A DNA stretch of 64,000 nt from Chitinophaga arvensicola (GTDB lineage Bacteria; Bacteroidota; Bacteroidia; Chitinophagales; Chitinophagaceae). Below the pieces are notes generated by a model. It was given only the letters and a program-made list of their open reading frames with translations, was not told the DNA's origin and did not search any database. Positions 9,103 through 18,843 of the stretch are shown piece after piece. Made by a program: the position numbers and the translations under genes. The stretch covers positions 3,302,698 to 3,366,697 of the forward strand of contig NZ_FOJG01000002.1 in assembly GCF_900110835.1 (NCBI RefSeq), given 5' to 3'. Position 1 is the stretch's first letter. Every line of letters starts with the position of its first letter.

Positions 9103-10242
9103 CTACCCTTCCAACGCCATTCCTGCAATTTCCTCACCTATCATAGATCCGATTGCTACCCCCATTCCGCCCATACGCACACCCATGATCACATTTTTCG
9201 TATGCGCCTTCACGATAGGCTGCCGCGTTTTACCAAACGCCATGATGCCTGTCCAGCGATCTGCCACTGATACACTGCGACCCGGAAGAATAACAGTATG
9301 CAACAGGTTTTCCAGCTCCTGCTGGATCCGGTCATTGAAGATAAATGCTTCGGACGTTTCTCCGGCAAAGTCGAGCTGACGCCCGCCTCCCAGCAACACC
9401 CGGCCATCCAGCTCCCGGAAATAGTAATATCCTTCCTCCATGTGGAAAACACCTTTAAACGGCAGATCCTTTACCGGCGATGTGATCAACACCTGTCCCC
9501 TGCCCGGTACCACTTCTTCTCCGGGTAACAACGCGCGGGTAAAAGCATTGGTACAGATCAGCACTTTACGGGCAGTAAAAACAATGTCTTCCTTCAGCAG
9601 GTGATGCGGTACTATAACGTTGACACCTGTATGAAAATCATCGATCGTCTTTACTGTACATCCGGTTTTGATTTCCACGCCGTGTGAGATAGCGGTGTCA
9701 ATCAGCGACCGCATCATTTTACCGGTATGCAGTTCTCCTTCAAAATTATTGCGGATCAGTCCTTTTATATGCTGTGGTGCAAAGCCGAAAGATTGTAGCT
9801 GTTCGTGTGCCGGCGTAAAAGCTGCCGCACCCAAAAAAAGGTCTGCCAGGATGCGGTTTACTTCTTCCAGTTCAGACAACGCCCATTCCTCCTGCGCGCT
9901 GATCAGCTCATAGCTGCCGTTTTCGCGGTAGCCGATAGCGGCATCGCCCAGGCGGCGACGTAGCAAACGTAGCCCCGACAGCCGCAGCTGTACCAGTTTG
10001 ATGACCGCTTCTACCGGCATGGTCCGGAGATCGGCCAATATTTCCGTAAGACTGCCGATACAGGCGAAGCCTGCATTTTTGGTGCTGGCGCCGGTAGGGA
10101 GGATTTCCCTTTCGAGCACCAGCACCCTGCTTTTGGGCGTCTTTTCTTTCAGACTGATGGCGGCCGACAATCCTACGATACCGCTGCCGATAATGATATA
10201 ATCATACTGCAGCAGACTTTCTTTTTCCCAGTAACTTAACAT
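9103..10242 (-). CDS. FAD-dependent oxidoreductase (D-amino-acid oxidase-like, DAO family)
   Basis: The 379-residue flavoprotein has the N-terminal dinucleotide-binding motif YDYIIIGSGIVGLSAA (residues about 13-28) followed by a Glu at the end of strand 2 (LVLERE). The C-terminal FAD-contacting segment is MGVRMGGMGVAIG. The DAO family oxidises amines or amino acids such as glycine, sarcosine or glycerol 3-phosphate; the substrate here cannot be decided. It begins 9 bp after the upstream SDR gene stops, on the same strand, so the two are almost certainly cotranscribed and may act in one catabolic route. Confidence 0.85.
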   Translation of the reverse strand: MLSYWEKESLLQYDYIIIGSGIVGLSAAISLKEKTPKSRVLVLEREILPTGASTKNAGFACIGSLTEILADLRTMPVEAVIKLVQLRLSGLRLLRRRLGDAAIGYRENGSYELISAQEEWALSELEEVNRILADLFLGAAAFTPAHEQLQSFGFAPQHIKGLIRNNFEGELHTGKMMRSLIDTAISHGVEIKTGCTVKTIDDFHTGVNVIVPHHLLKEDIVFTARKVLICTNAFTRALLPGEEVVPGRGQVLITSPVKDLPFKGVFHMEEGYYYFRELDGRVLLGGGRQLDFAGETSEAFIFNDRIQQELENLLHTVILPGRSVSVADRWTGIMAFGKTRQPIVKAHTKNVIMGVRMGGMGVAIGSMIGEEIAGMALEG

Positions 10243-10251
10243 AGGCCTGAT

Positions 10252-11052
10252 TTAAACGGTACCTACAGAACCGCCGTCTACCCGGAATACGGCGCCAGTA
10301 ATGAAAGCAGCATGATCGGAAGCAAGGAAAGCCACGAGGCTGCCGGTTTCTTCCGGCGTACCCGGGCGGCCCAATACCTGGTATGGCCGGTTTTCTTTCA
10401 GGAACAATTTCGCAGCTGCTGTCACCGATATGTTTTTCTCTTTGGAGATGCCTTCCAGCATTTCATCTACCAACGGTGTTTTAATAAATGCCGGGGAGAC
10501 GGTATTAACAAGGATATTATCTTTTCCGTAATTCTGCGACAGGGTTTTAGAGTAATTATTCAATGCTGCCTTCGTAGCATTGTAGTGGCCCATGTTCGGG
10601 TCCGGCTGTTCTGCATTTTCGGAAGAGATATTGATAATCCTTCCACCGCCTTGCTTTTTCAGGTGAGGAATCACCAATTGGGTAAGCGCTACCAGGCCAA
10701 AGAAATTGACTTCAAAGATCTGGCGCCACTGATCCATGCTGATGGTATCGAGCGGGCCAAAAGCATCTATGCCACCGGCGTTATTGACGAGAATATCTAT
10801 ATGCCCGAATTGCTGCACCGTGGTGGTTACCAGCCGTTGCAGGTCTGCTTCTTTTGTCATATCGGCGGCAATGGCCAATACATCCTGTCCCTGTAAGCGA
10901 AACATGGCGGCGGTATCTTCCAGTTCATCGGCATTACGGGCGGTAATCACCACAGTGGCACCTTCCTTCGCCAGCGAGGCTGCAATGCCTTTACCGATTC
11001 CTTTACTGCCACCGGTAACAATGGCTACCTTTCCTTTTAAATGAAGCTCCAT
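10252..11052 (-). CDS. Short-chain dehydrogenase/reductase (SDR, FabG-like)
   Basis: The 266-residue classical SDR has the cofactor motif VTGGSKGIGKGIA (residues 12-24), NNAGG, the catalytic Ser in IINISSENA and the Tyr/Lys pair in HYNATKAAL. The tail FITGAVFRVDGGSVGTV is typical of FabG-like reductases. Substrate specificity cannot be read from the sequence. It is the first gene of a two-gene minus-strand unit with the FAD oxidoreductase and is divergent from the zinc alcohol dehydrogenase, sharing a 143-bp control region. Confidence 0.88.
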   Translation of the reverse strand: MELHLKGKVAIVTGGSKGIGKGIAASLAKEGATVVITARNADELEDTAAMFRLQGQDVLAIAADMTKEADLQRLVTTTVQQFGHIDILVNNAGGIDAFGPLDTISMDQWRQIFEVNFFGLVALTQLVIPHLKKQGGGRIINISSENAEQPDPNMGHYNATKAALNNYSKTLSQNYGKDNILVNTVSPAFIKTPLVDEMLEGISKEKNISVTAAAKLFLKENRPYQVLGRPGTPEETGSLVAFLASDHAAFITGAVFRVDGGSVGTV

Positions 11053-11195
11053 GGTTATATTTTTTAATAAAGTAATTGGAGGACCCTATAAGTTATTGAA
11101 AAAACAGCAAAGGCGGGTTAAAATCAAAGCCTTAACACGTGAACTTATCACGGATAATACAAATTACGTAGCTTCGGTACCTAAATTGTCACACC

Positions 11196-12242
11196 ATGAT
11201 TGCAACAAAAGCTTATGCAGTAAACGATGCGGCCTCCCCTCTGGGTCCGTGGAACTTTGAGCGCCGGGAGCCGGGACCGCATGATGTACAGATCGAAATT
11301 TTATATTGCGGTGTATGTCATTCCGATATTCACCAGGTAAGAAATGAATGGGGTAATTCCATTTACCCGATGGTACCCGGTCATGAAATAGTAGGACGTA
11401 TCACCAAAGTGGGCGACCATGTCACCAAATTCAAGGTGGGCGACCTGGCCGGTATCGGTTGTTTTGTGGATTCCTGCCGCGAATGCGATCCCTGCAAATC
11501 CGGTGAAGAGCAGTACTGCGTAACCGGTGGTGCCAGCACTTACAATGGGTATGAAATGGATCGTAAAACACATACCTATGGCGGTTATTCCACGCACATC
11601 GTTACCGACGAAAAATATACCCTGAAAGTATCTGATAAATTACCGCTGGAAGGCGTAGCACCTTTACTCTGTGCTGGTATTACCACTTATTCACCGCTCC
11701 GTCACTGGAAAGTGGGAAAAGGACATAAAGTAGGTGTTGTAGGATTAGGCGGGTTAGGACATATGGCAGTAAAGCTGGCAGCATCTATGGGTGCGGAAGT
11801 AACCATGCTGAGTACTTCTCCGTCCAAGGAAGCAGATGCCCGCAGGCTGGGTGCGCATCATTTTGCGCTGATGACCGATAAAGAACAGGTAAAACAACTC
11901 CGCAGCAAATTCGACTTTATTATCAACACCATTTCTGCGCCGCATGATTATGCCACTTACCTGAACCTGCTGAACCTGAACGGTGTGATGATTTGTTTGG
12001 GCGTACCGCCAGAACCATCTGCTGTACCTGCTTTCAACCTCATCATGGGTCGCCGCAGTATTGCCGGTTCCCTGATAGGCGGCATCCGTGAAACACAGGA
12101 AATGCTGGACTACTGTGCAGAACATAACATCACCAGCGATGTGGAAGTGATTCCGATCAGTGATATCAACCATGCGTACGAGCGCATGTTGAAAGGCGAT
12201 GTGAAATACCGCTTTGTGATAGACATTGCAAGTTTAAAATAG
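11196..12242 (+). CDS. NAD(P)-dependent zinc alcohol dehydrogenase (cinnamyl-alcohol-dehydrogenase-like)
   Basis: The 348-residue medium-chain dehydrogenase has a catalytic zinc site in GVCHSDIHQ and GHEIVGRI, the four-Cys structural zinc lobe CRECDPCKSGEEQYC, and a Rossmann motif VVGLGGLGHMAVKLA. The sequence pattern is that of the YahK/CAD group, which usually reduces aldehydes with NADPH. It is monocistronic and ends at a strong bidirectional terminator shared with the ilv operon. Confidence 0.92.
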   Translation: MIATKAYAVNDAASPLGPWNFERREPGPHDVQIEILYCGVCHSDIHQVRNEWGNSIYPMVPGHEIVGRITKVGDHVTKFKVGDLAGIGCFVDSCRECDPCKSGEEQYCVTGGASTYNGYEMDRKTHTYGGYSTHIVTDEKYTLKVSDKLPLEGVAPLLCAGITTYSPLRHWKVGKGHKVGVVGLGGLGHMAVKLAASMGAEVTMLSTSPSKEADARRLGAHHFALMTDKEQVKQLRSKFDFIINTISAPHDYATYLNLLNLNGVMICLGVPPEPSAVPAFNLIMGRRSIAGSLIGGIRETQEMLDYCAEHNITSDVEVIPISDINHAYERMLKGDVKYRFVIDIASLK

Positions 12243-12262
12243 TCAGGAAAGCTAACAATACA

Positions 12263-12302
12263 AGAACGCCCATTCCTTATACCGGAATGGGCGTTCTTTT
12301 TA
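12263..12302. terminator. Bidirectional intrinsic terminator (adh / ilvA)
   Basis: A perfect 14-bp stem AGAACGCCCATTCC/GGAATGGGCGTTCT with a 7-nt loop, followed by T-rich sequence on the plus strand. It lies between two convergent stop codons and is the end of the ilv operon on the minus strand. Confidence 0.9.
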
Positions 12303-12315
12303 TTGCTGCTGTTGT

Positions 12316-13572
12316 TTACACGAGGTAGCCGAATAAACTATCGTCTTTATTCAACTCCGTGAACTGGAAGTTGGATTTTTTGAAATTGGCGATCAGCTTG
12401 TCGTAATCCTCGCGGTTCTTGAGTTCCACGCCCACGAGTGCCGGCCCTATTTCTTTATTGTGTTTCTGGATATATTCAAAGCGGGTGATATCATCATCAG
12501 GTCCAAGAATATCATTCACAAATTCTCTCAGGGCACCGGGGCGTTGTGCAAAACGTACAATAAAATAATGTTTCAATCCTTCATAGAGGAGGGAGCGTTC
12601 CTTTATTTCCTGCATGCGGTCGATATCATTGTTACTGCCGCTGATCACGCACACTACTTTTTTCCCTTTGATGGCATCTGCGTAGTCGTCCAATGCTGCG
12701 ATGGACAAAGCACCGGCGGGTTCTACTACAATGGCATCTTCATTATATAAACGCAGGATGGTGGAGCATACCTTTCCTTCCGGTACCAGCTGCATTTTAT
12801 CCAGCACATCTTTACATATTTCATAATTGAGGGTGCCTACTCTTTTTACGGCAGCGCCATCCACGAAGCGTTCTATTTCATCGAGGGTAACGGGGCCGCC
12901 GTTTTCCAGTGCGCGGAGCATAGAAGGGGCGCCTTCGGGTTCTACCCCGATGATCTGGGTTTTGGGGCTGTAAGTTTTAAAGTAGGTACCTAAGCCGGCG
13001 GCCAGGCCACCGCCTCCAACGGGTACAAAGAGAAAATCTATCCCGGTCTGATCTTCCAGTATTTCAACAGCAACAGTGCCTTGTCCTTCTATAATTTTCG
13101 GGTTATCAAATGGCGGGATGAAGGTCATGCCGCTGGCTTTGGTAAAAGCCTGTGCTTCTGCGGAGCAATCGTCGAAGGTATCTCCTACGAGGCGGATTTC
13201 GATATGATCGCCGCCGAACATATTTACCTGGTTAACTTTTTGTTTCGGTGTGATGACCGGCATAAACACCACGCCTTTTATATTCATGGCTTTGCAAGCA
13301 TAAGCGAAGCCCTGGGCATGGTTTCCGGCGCTGGCGCAGGTTACGCCTTTGGCCAGCAATTCAGCAGGCAGACTGCTGATGAGGTTATAGGCGCCTCTCA
13401 ATTTATAAGAGCGTACAATCTGCATATCCTCTCTTTTCAGATATACGTCGCACTGGTAACGCCGGGAAAGGGTGGCGCTATACATCAGTGGTGTGCGGTT
13501 GACGATGGGTTTCAGTTTCATCGCCGCCTCCAGGATATTCAGGGAATTGACACTACTCATTACTTCAGACAT
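12316..13572 (-). CDS. ilvA: Threonine ammonia-lyase (threonine deaminase)
   Basis: The 418-residue PLP enzyme converts L-threonine to 2-oxobutanoate, the committed step to isoleucine. The PLP-lysine segment (VRSYKLRGAYNLI), the phosphate-binding loop FVPVGGGGLAAGLG and the Ser/Gly segment VISGSNND are present. A C-terminal ACT-like regulatory domain starts near residue 335 (HYFIVRFAQRPGALREFVND), so allosteric control by isoleucine is expected. It is the last gene of the ilv operon. It is separated from ilvC by a 163-bp, highly structured gap carrying a short Ile-rich ORF, which may control it separately. Confidence 0.95.
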   Translation of the reverse strand: MSEVMSSVNSLNILEAAMKLKPIVNRTPLMYSATLSRRYQCDVYLKREDMQIVRSYKLRGAYNLISSLPAELLAKGVTCASAGNHAQGFAYACKAMNIKGVVFMPVITPKQKVNQVNMFGGDHIEIRLVGDTFDDCSAEAQAFTKASGMTFIPPFDNPKIIEGQGTVAVEILEDQTGIDFLFVPVGGGGLAAGLGTYFKTYSPKTQIIGVEPEGAPSMLRALENGGPVTLDEIERFVDGAAVKRVGTLNYEICKDVLDKMQLVPEGKVCSTILRLYNEDAIVVEPAGALSIAALDDYADAIKGKKVVCVISGSNNDIDRMQEIKERSLLYEGLKHYFIVRFAQRPGALREFVNDILGPDDDITRFEYIQKHNKEIGPALVGVELKNREDYDKLIANFKKSNFQFTELNKDDSLFGYLV

Positions 13573-13585
13573 AAAATGTAATTAA

Positions 13586-13718
13586 TACAAATGGCAAAGC
13601 ATCTCCGGGCTTATCGAAATCATGGAACCATACTTAGTAAACAGTAAGAATATTTTCCTTCTGTACTAAATATCAGCACCAATAATTTCAATAATTCGAA
13701 AATGCTTTGCCATTGTAA
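13586..13718 (-). promoter_or_regulatory. Structured ilvC-ilvA junction with 13-bp long-range inverted repeat
   Basis: AATGGCAAAGCAT (13590-13602, plus strand) and ATGCTTTGCCATT (13702-13714) are perfect complements separated by 99 nt, extended by TACA/TGTA after a 1-nt bulge. Inside lies a second hairpin TTAGTA..CAG..AAG / CTT..CTG..TACTAA. On the minus-strand mRNA the 5' arm holds the start of a 15-codon ORF and the 3' arm ends 17 nt before the ilvA ATG, where a ribosome would bind. I suggest a translational or attenuation control element for ilvA; a small inverted-repeat insertion is the alternative. Confidence 0.5.
13666..13713 (-). CDS. Putative 15-residue Ile-rich leader peptide of ilvA
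   Basis: Reading frame M-A-K-H-F-R-I-I-E-I-I-G-A-D-I then TAG, 94 nt upstream of the ilvA ATG. Five of 15 residues are Ile (all ATT) and there is no Leu or Val, which fits a sensor for the end product of the ilvA branch. Its first codons lie in one arm of the 13-bp long-range inverted repeat and its stop lies in the arm of an inner hairpin. The region is AT-rich, so ATT codons can occur by chance, and no classical terminator with a U-run follows. This is a hypothesis from sequence only. Confidence 0.4.
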   Translation of the reverse strand: MAKHFRIIEIIGADI

Positions 13719-13735
13719 TTTATATATAATTGCTA

Positions 13736-14782
13736 TTACGCGTTGTTAGGACGCAGCTTACGTACAGCCGCACCTGCCTGCCACATTTCGCTTTCGCGCA
13801 GTTCTTTCAGTTCTTCGTTCAGTTTTTCGCGATAATCTGCGGTGCTGTTGGAAGCGATAGAACGGGCAGCTTCTTTACCTGCGGCAACGCTGGCGTACAG
13901 TTCATCAAATACAGGCTGGGTAGCAGTTTTGAACTTCTTCCACCAGTCGAGCGCACCGCGCTGAGCAGTAGTAGAGCAGTTAGCATACATCCAGTCCATA
14001 CCGTTTTCTGCTACCAGTGGCATCAGGGATTGTGTCAGTTCTTCCACTGTTTCGTTGAATGCTTCAGAAGGTGAGTGACCATTCTTACGCAGTGTTTCGT
14101 ATTGAGCAGCGAAGATACCCTGGATACAACCCATCAGGGAACCACGTTCGCCAGTCAGATCGGAGAATACTTCTTTTTTGAAATCTGTTTCGAACAGGTA
14201 GCCGGAACCAACGCCGATACCCAGTGCTACAACGCGTTCTTTAGCGCGGCCGGTAGCGTCCTGGAAGATAGCGAAGCTGGAGTTCAGACCCTGACCAGCC
14301 AGGAACAGACGACGCAGGGAAGTACCGGAACCTTTTGGTGCTACCAGGATTACATCTACATCAGCCGGAGGAATGATACCGGTTTGTTCTTTATACGTGA
14401 TACCGAAACCGTGGGAGAAGTACAGTGCTTTACCAGGTGTCAGGTGTTGTTTTAAAGTAGGCCACAGGGTGATCTGTCCTGCATCAGACAGCAGGAACTG
14501 AATAATAGTACCTTTCTGAGCTGCTTCTTCGATATCGAATAAAGTTTCTCCAGGAACCCAGCCATCAGCTACTGCTTTATCCCAGGTTTTGGAATTCTTA
14601 CGTTGACCTACAATAACATTAAAGCCATTGTCTTTCAGGTTCAGTGCCTGGCCAGGACCTTGTACGCCATAACCAATAACTGCAATCACTTCGTTCTTCA
14701 GCACTTCCCTTGCTTTTTCCATAGGGAATTCTTCTCTGGTTACTACTTGTTCGAGTACCCCTCCAAAATTGATGGTTGCCAT
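13736..14782 (-). CDS. ilvC: Ketol-acid reductoisomerase
   Basis: The 348-residue enzyme catalyses the Mg- and NAD(P)H-dependent alkyl migration and reduction of acetolactate or acetohydroxybutyrate. The N-terminal Rossmann motif is VIGYGVQGPGQALNLKDNG, where most family members have GYGSQG. The cofactor-loop segment is VGQRKNSKTWDKA and the metal-ligand segment is SDLTGERGSLMGC. Length fits the class I single-knotted form. It is 81 bp downstream of ilvN; that gap contains short GCT/AGC-rich inverted repeats. Confidence 0.96.
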   Translation of the reverse strand: MATINFGGVLEQVVTREEFPMEKAREVLKNEVIAVIGYGVQGPGQALNLKDNGFNVIVGQRKNSKTWDKAVADGWVPGETLFDIEEAAQKGTIIQFLLSDAGQITLWPTLKQHLTPGKALYFSHGFGITYKEQTGIIPPADVDVILVAPKGSGTSLRRLFLAGQGLNSSFAIFQDATGRAKERVVALGIGVGSGYLFETDFKKEVFSDLTGERGSLMGCIQGIFAAQYETLRKNGHSPSEAFNETVEELTQSLMPLVAENGMDWMYANCSTTAQRGALDWWKKFKTATQPVFDELYASVAAGKEAARSIASNSTADYREKLNEELKELRESEMWQAGAAVRKLRPNNA

Positions 14783-14796
14783 GTGTTGTTTTTTTA

Positions 14797-14833
14797 GCTT
14801 TTAGCTACTAGCGGTGAGCTATTAGCTGAGATG
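14797..14833 (-). repeat. AGCT-rich short inverted repeats in the ilvN-ilvC gap
   Basis: The stretch consists of repeated TAGCT/AGCTA words (agcttttagctactagc...gagctattagctgag). It can form an imperfect hairpin AGCT-nn-TAGC / GCTA-nn-AGCT. It is compositionally unlike the flanking coding DNA and resembles the self-complementary sequence at 19044-19097 in the same operon. Confidence 0.45.
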
Positions 14834-14863
14834 TGATTTGAATGAATAATGATTTATAATTTT

Positions 14864-15400
14864 TCAGCTGATATCAGCGTCCTGTGTGTGTAACTCTTTC
14901 AGGTGCTCATGGAAGCGACGGCTCCATTTCACAATGGCTACGCGGCCGCTTTTGGTATACTCTATCAGGCCGTATGGCTCCAGTTTTTTGATAAAGTCCG
15001 TCAGCTCCTGCTGGTGGCCTGTTTTCTCGATGACAAAATATTCTGCGGTGATCGTCAGGATACGTGCATTATTTTCACGTATCAGTCTTTCGATATCACC
15101 GGTATGTAAAGAACGTGTTGATATTTTGTACAATGCCAGCTCCTGGTAAACTACTTCATCTTCTTCATGTACAAACGCACGGTGTATTTCAATCAGTCGC
15201 TCAATCTGTCCAACAACCTTATCCAGTTTTTCACGTGTAGACATCACCGTAATGACGAATTTATACACGCCCGGAATTTCCGTTTCAGCGGTGGTTAAGC
15301 TGGTGATATTGATGCCCCTGCGGGTAAATATAATCGTGATACGGTTGGTTATACCTATACGATCTTCCGTATATACCGTTACTGTATATTCTTTTTGCAT
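14864..15400 (-). CDS. ilvN: Acetolactate synthase small (regulatory) subunit
   Basis: The 178-residue protein has an N-terminal ACT domain (residues about 3-78: YTVTVYTEDRIGITNRITIIFTRRGINITSLTT), which binds valine and confers feedback inhibition on the large subunit. A C-terminal small-subunit domain follows (residues about 85-165). It lies directly downstream of ilvB on the same strand with a 49-bp gap. Length and domain order are standard for IlvN/IlvH. Confidence 0.94.
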   Translation of the reverse strand: MQKEYTVTVYTEDRIGITNRITIIFTRRGINITSLTTAETEIPGVYKFVITVMSTREKLDKVVGQIERLIEIHRAFVHEEDEVVYQELALYKISTRSLHTGDIERLIRENNARILTITAEYFVIEKTGHQQELTDFIKKLEPYGLIEYTKSGRVAIVKWSRRFHEHLKELHTQDADIS

Positions 15401-15449
15401 ATACCTGTTGTGAATTACAAATGATCAATATGAATCGCTGCGGGTCCTG

Positions 15450-17198
15450 CTACTCCAGGCGGATAGTGGTAATAGGTGCGCCTGCAGGCACCATGGGGAA
15501 TACGTTGTCTTCTTTTTCCACCACTACTTCGAGCAGGTAAGCGCCCTGATGTGCCAGCATTTCATCGATAGCTGCGGAGATATCTTCCCTTGCAGTGACT
15601 TTCTTGCCCGGGATATAAAATCCTTTGGCAACCTGTACAAAGTCGGGATTGACCATTTCAGTGGAAGAATAGCGCCTGTCGAAGAACAATTGCTGCCATT
15701 GTCTAACCATTCCCAGGAAGTTGTTGTTCAGGATCACTATTTTCACACCGATCTGTGACTGGTGAATAGTGGCCAGTTCCTGTAAGGTCATCTGGAAGCA
15801 ACCATCGCCGATAATAGCGACTACCTCTTTTTCGGGCGTACCCATTTTGGCGCCCATTGCGGCTGGCAGCGAGAAGCCCATGGTACCCATACCACCGGAA
15901 GTGACATTGGTATTTGGGTTTTTGAAGCGATAGTAGCGGGAAGCCACCATCTGGTGCTGACCAACATCTGTTACCAGTACTGCTTCACCTTTGGTTTTTT
16001 CTGAGATCAGGCGGATTACTTCTGCCATTTTCAGTTCACCTTCCTGCGGATACAGTTCTCTATGTTGTACTTTATCGTATTCTTTCTTGTCTGCTGCGCG
16101 GAATTCTTCCAGCCAGGCAGTGTGATCAGCAGGATTTACCTGTTGGATCAGCGCTTCCAGTGCAGGTTTTGCATCTGCGTGTACAGCTACATCTGCTTTT
16201 ACGATCTTGTTGATTTCGGCTGCATCGATTTCGATGTGGATTACTTTCGCGTTGGGCACATAGGTACCTACGTCGCCGGTTACACGATCATCGAAACGCA
16301 TACCTACAGCAATTACCACATCGGCTTCACCGGTGAGCATATTAGGACCGTAGTTACCGTGCATACCGAGCATACCTACGTACATCGGGTGATCTACCGG
16401 AACGGCAGAGAGGCCCAGCAGGGTAGATCCGATAGGAATCTGCGCTTTTTCCGCCAGTGCAATCAATGCTTTTTCCGCACCGGATAGCAGTACGCCATGA
16501 CCACAAAGAATGAATGGTTTCTTTGCACTGTTGATCAGTGCAGCGGCTTCCGATACAGCTTCCTGGCTTAACTCAGGAATAGGGCGGTAGCTGCGGATAT
16601 ATTCACATTTCTTGTACTCATATTCAAACTCCCCGAACTGCGCATTCTTGGTAATATCTACCAGCACAGGGCCCGGACGGCCACTACGGGCAATGTAAAA
16701 AGCTTTGGCCATAGCGCCCGGGATATCTTCCGGACGGGTTACCTGGATATTCCACTTGGTGATAGGCATAGTGATACCGATCACGTCTGTTTCCTGGAAT
16801 GCATCAGTACCTAACAGGGCGGCGGCTACCTGGCCGGTAATGCACACCATGGGGGTACTGTCCATATAGGCATCTGCCAGACCTGTAACCAGGTTGGTAG
16901 CGCCGGGACCGGAAGTAGCAAAGGCCACTCCTACCTTACCGGAACTGCGTGCATAACCTTGTGCAGCATGCGTGGCACCCTGTTCGTGCCGGACGAGTAT
17001 GTGATGGACCTGATCCTGAAAATCGTAGAGGGCATCATAAATAGGCATGATCGCCCCACCCGGATATCCGAAAATGGTGTCGACCCCTTCTTCAATCAGG
17101 GAGCGGATCACGGCTTCGGAACCTGTAATTACAGGCTTTACAGCTAACTGCTTATCTGCTATCTCAGGCTTCATCGGTAACACATCCTTCTGTTGCAT
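15450..17198 (-). CDS. ilvB: Acetolactate synthase large (catalytic) subunit
   Basis: The 582-residue TPP enzyme condenses pyruvate with pyruvate or 2-oxobutanoate. Visible motifs are [14 protein letters not shown], the catalytic Glu in [15 protein letters not shown], and the TPP/Mg motif [15 protein letters not shown]...[10 protein letters not shown]. The frame starts at ATG 17198, 35 bp inside ilvD. A second ATG at 17174 ([10 protein letters not shown]) overlaps the ilvD stop by 11 bp, has an AGAAGGA ten bases upstream, and may be the real, translationally coupled start. Large and small subunits are adjacent, as required for stoichiometric assembly. Confidence 0.95.
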   Translation of the reverse strand: MQQKDVLPMKPEIADKQLAVKPVITGSEAVIRSLIEEGVDTIFGYPGGAIMPIYDALYDFQDQVHHILVRHEQGATHAAQGYARSSGKVGVAFATSGPGATNLVTGLADAYMDSTPMVCITGQVAAALLGTDAFQETDVIGITMPITKWNIQVTRPEDIPGAMAKAFYIARSGRPGPVLVDITKNAQFGEFEYEYKKCEYIRSYRPIPELSQEAVSEAAALINSAKKPFILCGHGVLLSGAEKALIALAEKAQIPIGSTLLGLSAVPVDHPMYVGMLGMHGNYGPNMLTGEADVVIAVGMRFDDRVTGDVGTYVPNAKVIHIEIDAAEINKIVKADVAVHADAKPALEALIQQVNPADHTAWLEEFRAADKKEYDKVQHRELYPQEGELKMAEVIRLISEKTKGEAVLVTDVGQHQMVASRYYRFKNPNTNVTSGGMGTMGFSLPAAMGAKMGTPEKEVVAIIGDGCFQMTLQELATIHQSQIGVKIVILNNNFLGMVRQWQQLFFDRRYSSTEMVNPDFVQVAKGFYIPGKKVTAREDISAAIDEMLAHQGAYLLEVVVEKEDNVFPMVPAGAPITTIRLE

Positions 17199-18843
17199 TT
17201 TTTACAAGTTTTGCGTACTTAAATAAGATTCCATTGGTCACTTTCAATGCAGGTTGCTGCCATGCTGCCCGGCGTGCGGCCAGCTCTTCATCACTGATCT
17301 CTACATTGATATAATTCTTCGTTGCGTCTATTTCGATAATGTCGTTGTCTTTTACCAGGGCGATGTTTCCGCCTTCAAAGGCTTCCGGTGTGATATGACC
17401 TACCACGAATCCGTGTGTACCTCCGGAGAAACGGCCATCAGTGATCAATGCCACGCTTTTACCCAATCCCACACCCATGATGGCGCTGGTTGGTTTCAGC
17501 ATTTCAGGCATACCGGGAGCGCCTTTCGGACCTACCTGGCGGATCACTACTACGTCGCCTTTCTGTACTTTACCGGAAGTGATACCGGCAATCAGTTCAA
17601 ATTCGCCGTCAAATACACGGGCAGGGCCTTTGAAACGTTCGCCTTCCTTACCGGTGATCTTGGCTACGGAACCTTCAGTAGCGAGGTTACCGTAAAGGAT
17701 CTGGATATGTGCGGTTTGTTTCAGCGGTGTTTCCAGCGGCACAATGATATCCTGTGTGCTGAAGTCGATGTCTGCTACTTCTTCCAGGTTTTCTGCGATG
17801 GTTTTACCGGTAACGGTCATGCAGTGGCCATGGATATAACCTTTTTTCAGGAGGTATTTCATCACTAATGGAACGCCACCGATGTTGTGCAGGTCTTCCA
17901 TCAGGTATTTACCACTTGGTTTCAGGTCGGCGATCAGCGGTGTTTTGTCGCTGATGCGCTGGAAATCTTCCAGTCTGATAGAGATGCCTACTGATTTCGC
18001 AATAGCGATAAAATGCAGTACTGCATTGGTGCTGCCACCCAAAGCCATGATGATGGTGAGCGCATTTTCAAATGCCTCTTTCGTCATGATGTCAGAAGGT
18101 TTAATATCTTTTTCAAGGAGCAGGCGGATGTACTGACCGGCAGCGATACATTCATCTTTTTTCTCCTGGCTCAATGCGGGGTTGGATGAGCTGTAAGGAA
18201 GGCTCATACCGAGTGCTTCGATAGCAGAAGACATGGTATTGGCAGTATACATACCACCACAGGCACCTGCACCCGGGCAGGAGTTCTGTACGATGCCTTT
18301 AAAGTCGCCTTCATCGAGGTTACCGGCCATTTTCTGACCCAGTGCTTCGAAGGCAGAGATGATATTCAGGTCCTGGCCTTTGTATTTACCAGGGGCAATG
18401 GTTCCACCGTATACCATGATGGAAGGGCGGTTGAGGCGTCCCATAGCCATCAGGGAACCGGGCATGTTTTTATCACAGCCTGGAACGGTGATCAGGGCGT
18501 CATAATACTGTGCTCCTGCAACAGTTTCAATGGAATCTGCAATCAGATCACGGCTAACGAGAGAGTAACGCATACCGGGGGTACCATTGCTCATACCATC
18601 GCTGACGCCGATGGTGTTGAAAATCAGTCCCACCAGGTCATTGGCCCAGACGCCTTTTTTGACATCTTTTGCCAGGTCGTTCAGGTGCATATTGCAGGTA
18701 TTACCATCGTAGCCCATGCTGACGATGCCCACCTGTGCTTTTTTCAGGTCCTCTTCTGTTAAACCAATTCCGTACAACTGAGCCTGTGCAGCGGGTTGTG
18801 TAGGGTCTTGCGTGATCGTCTTGCTGTATTTGTTTAATTCCAT
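17164..18843 (-). CDS. ilvD: Dihydroxy-acid dehydratase
   Basis: The 559-residue iron-sulfur dehydratase makes the 2-oxo acids that precede valine and isoleucine. Cluster and active-site segments [18 protein letters not shown] and [16 protein letters not shown] provide the conserved Cys residues, and [20 protein letters not shown] carries the catalytic Ser. Length is typical. It lies 245 bp downstream of ilvE; a possible internal promoter (TTTG-N20-TAATTTAG, 18905-18936) and a long hairpin lie in that gap. Its 3' end overlaps ilvB. Confidence 0.96.
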   Translation of the reverse strand: MELNKYSKTITQDPTQPAAQAQLYGIGLTEEDLKKAQVGIVSMGYDGNTCNMHLNDLAKDVKKGVWANDLVGLIFNTIGVSDGMSNGTPGMRYSLVSRDLIADSIETVAGAQYYDALITVPGCDKNMPGSLMAMGRLNRPSIMVYGGTIAPGKYKGQDLNIISAFEALGQKMAGNLDEGDFKGIVQNSCPGAGACGGMYTANTMSSAIEALGMSLPYSSSNPALSQEKKDECIAAGQYIRLLLEKDIKPSDIMTKEAFENALTIIMALGGSTNAVLHFIAIAKSVGISIRLEDFQRISDKTPLIADLKPSGKYLMEDLHNIGGVPLVMKYLLKKGYIHGHCMTVTGKTIAENLEEVADIDFSTQDIIVPLETPLKQTAHIQILYGNLATEGSVAKITGKEGERFKGPARVFDGEFELIAGITSGKVQKGDVVVIRQVGPKGAPGMPEMLKPTSAIMGVGLGKSVALITDGRFSGGTHGFVVGHITPEAFEGGNIALVKDNDIIEIDATKNYINVEISDEELAARRAAWQQPALKVTNGILFKYAKLVKNATEGCVTDEA

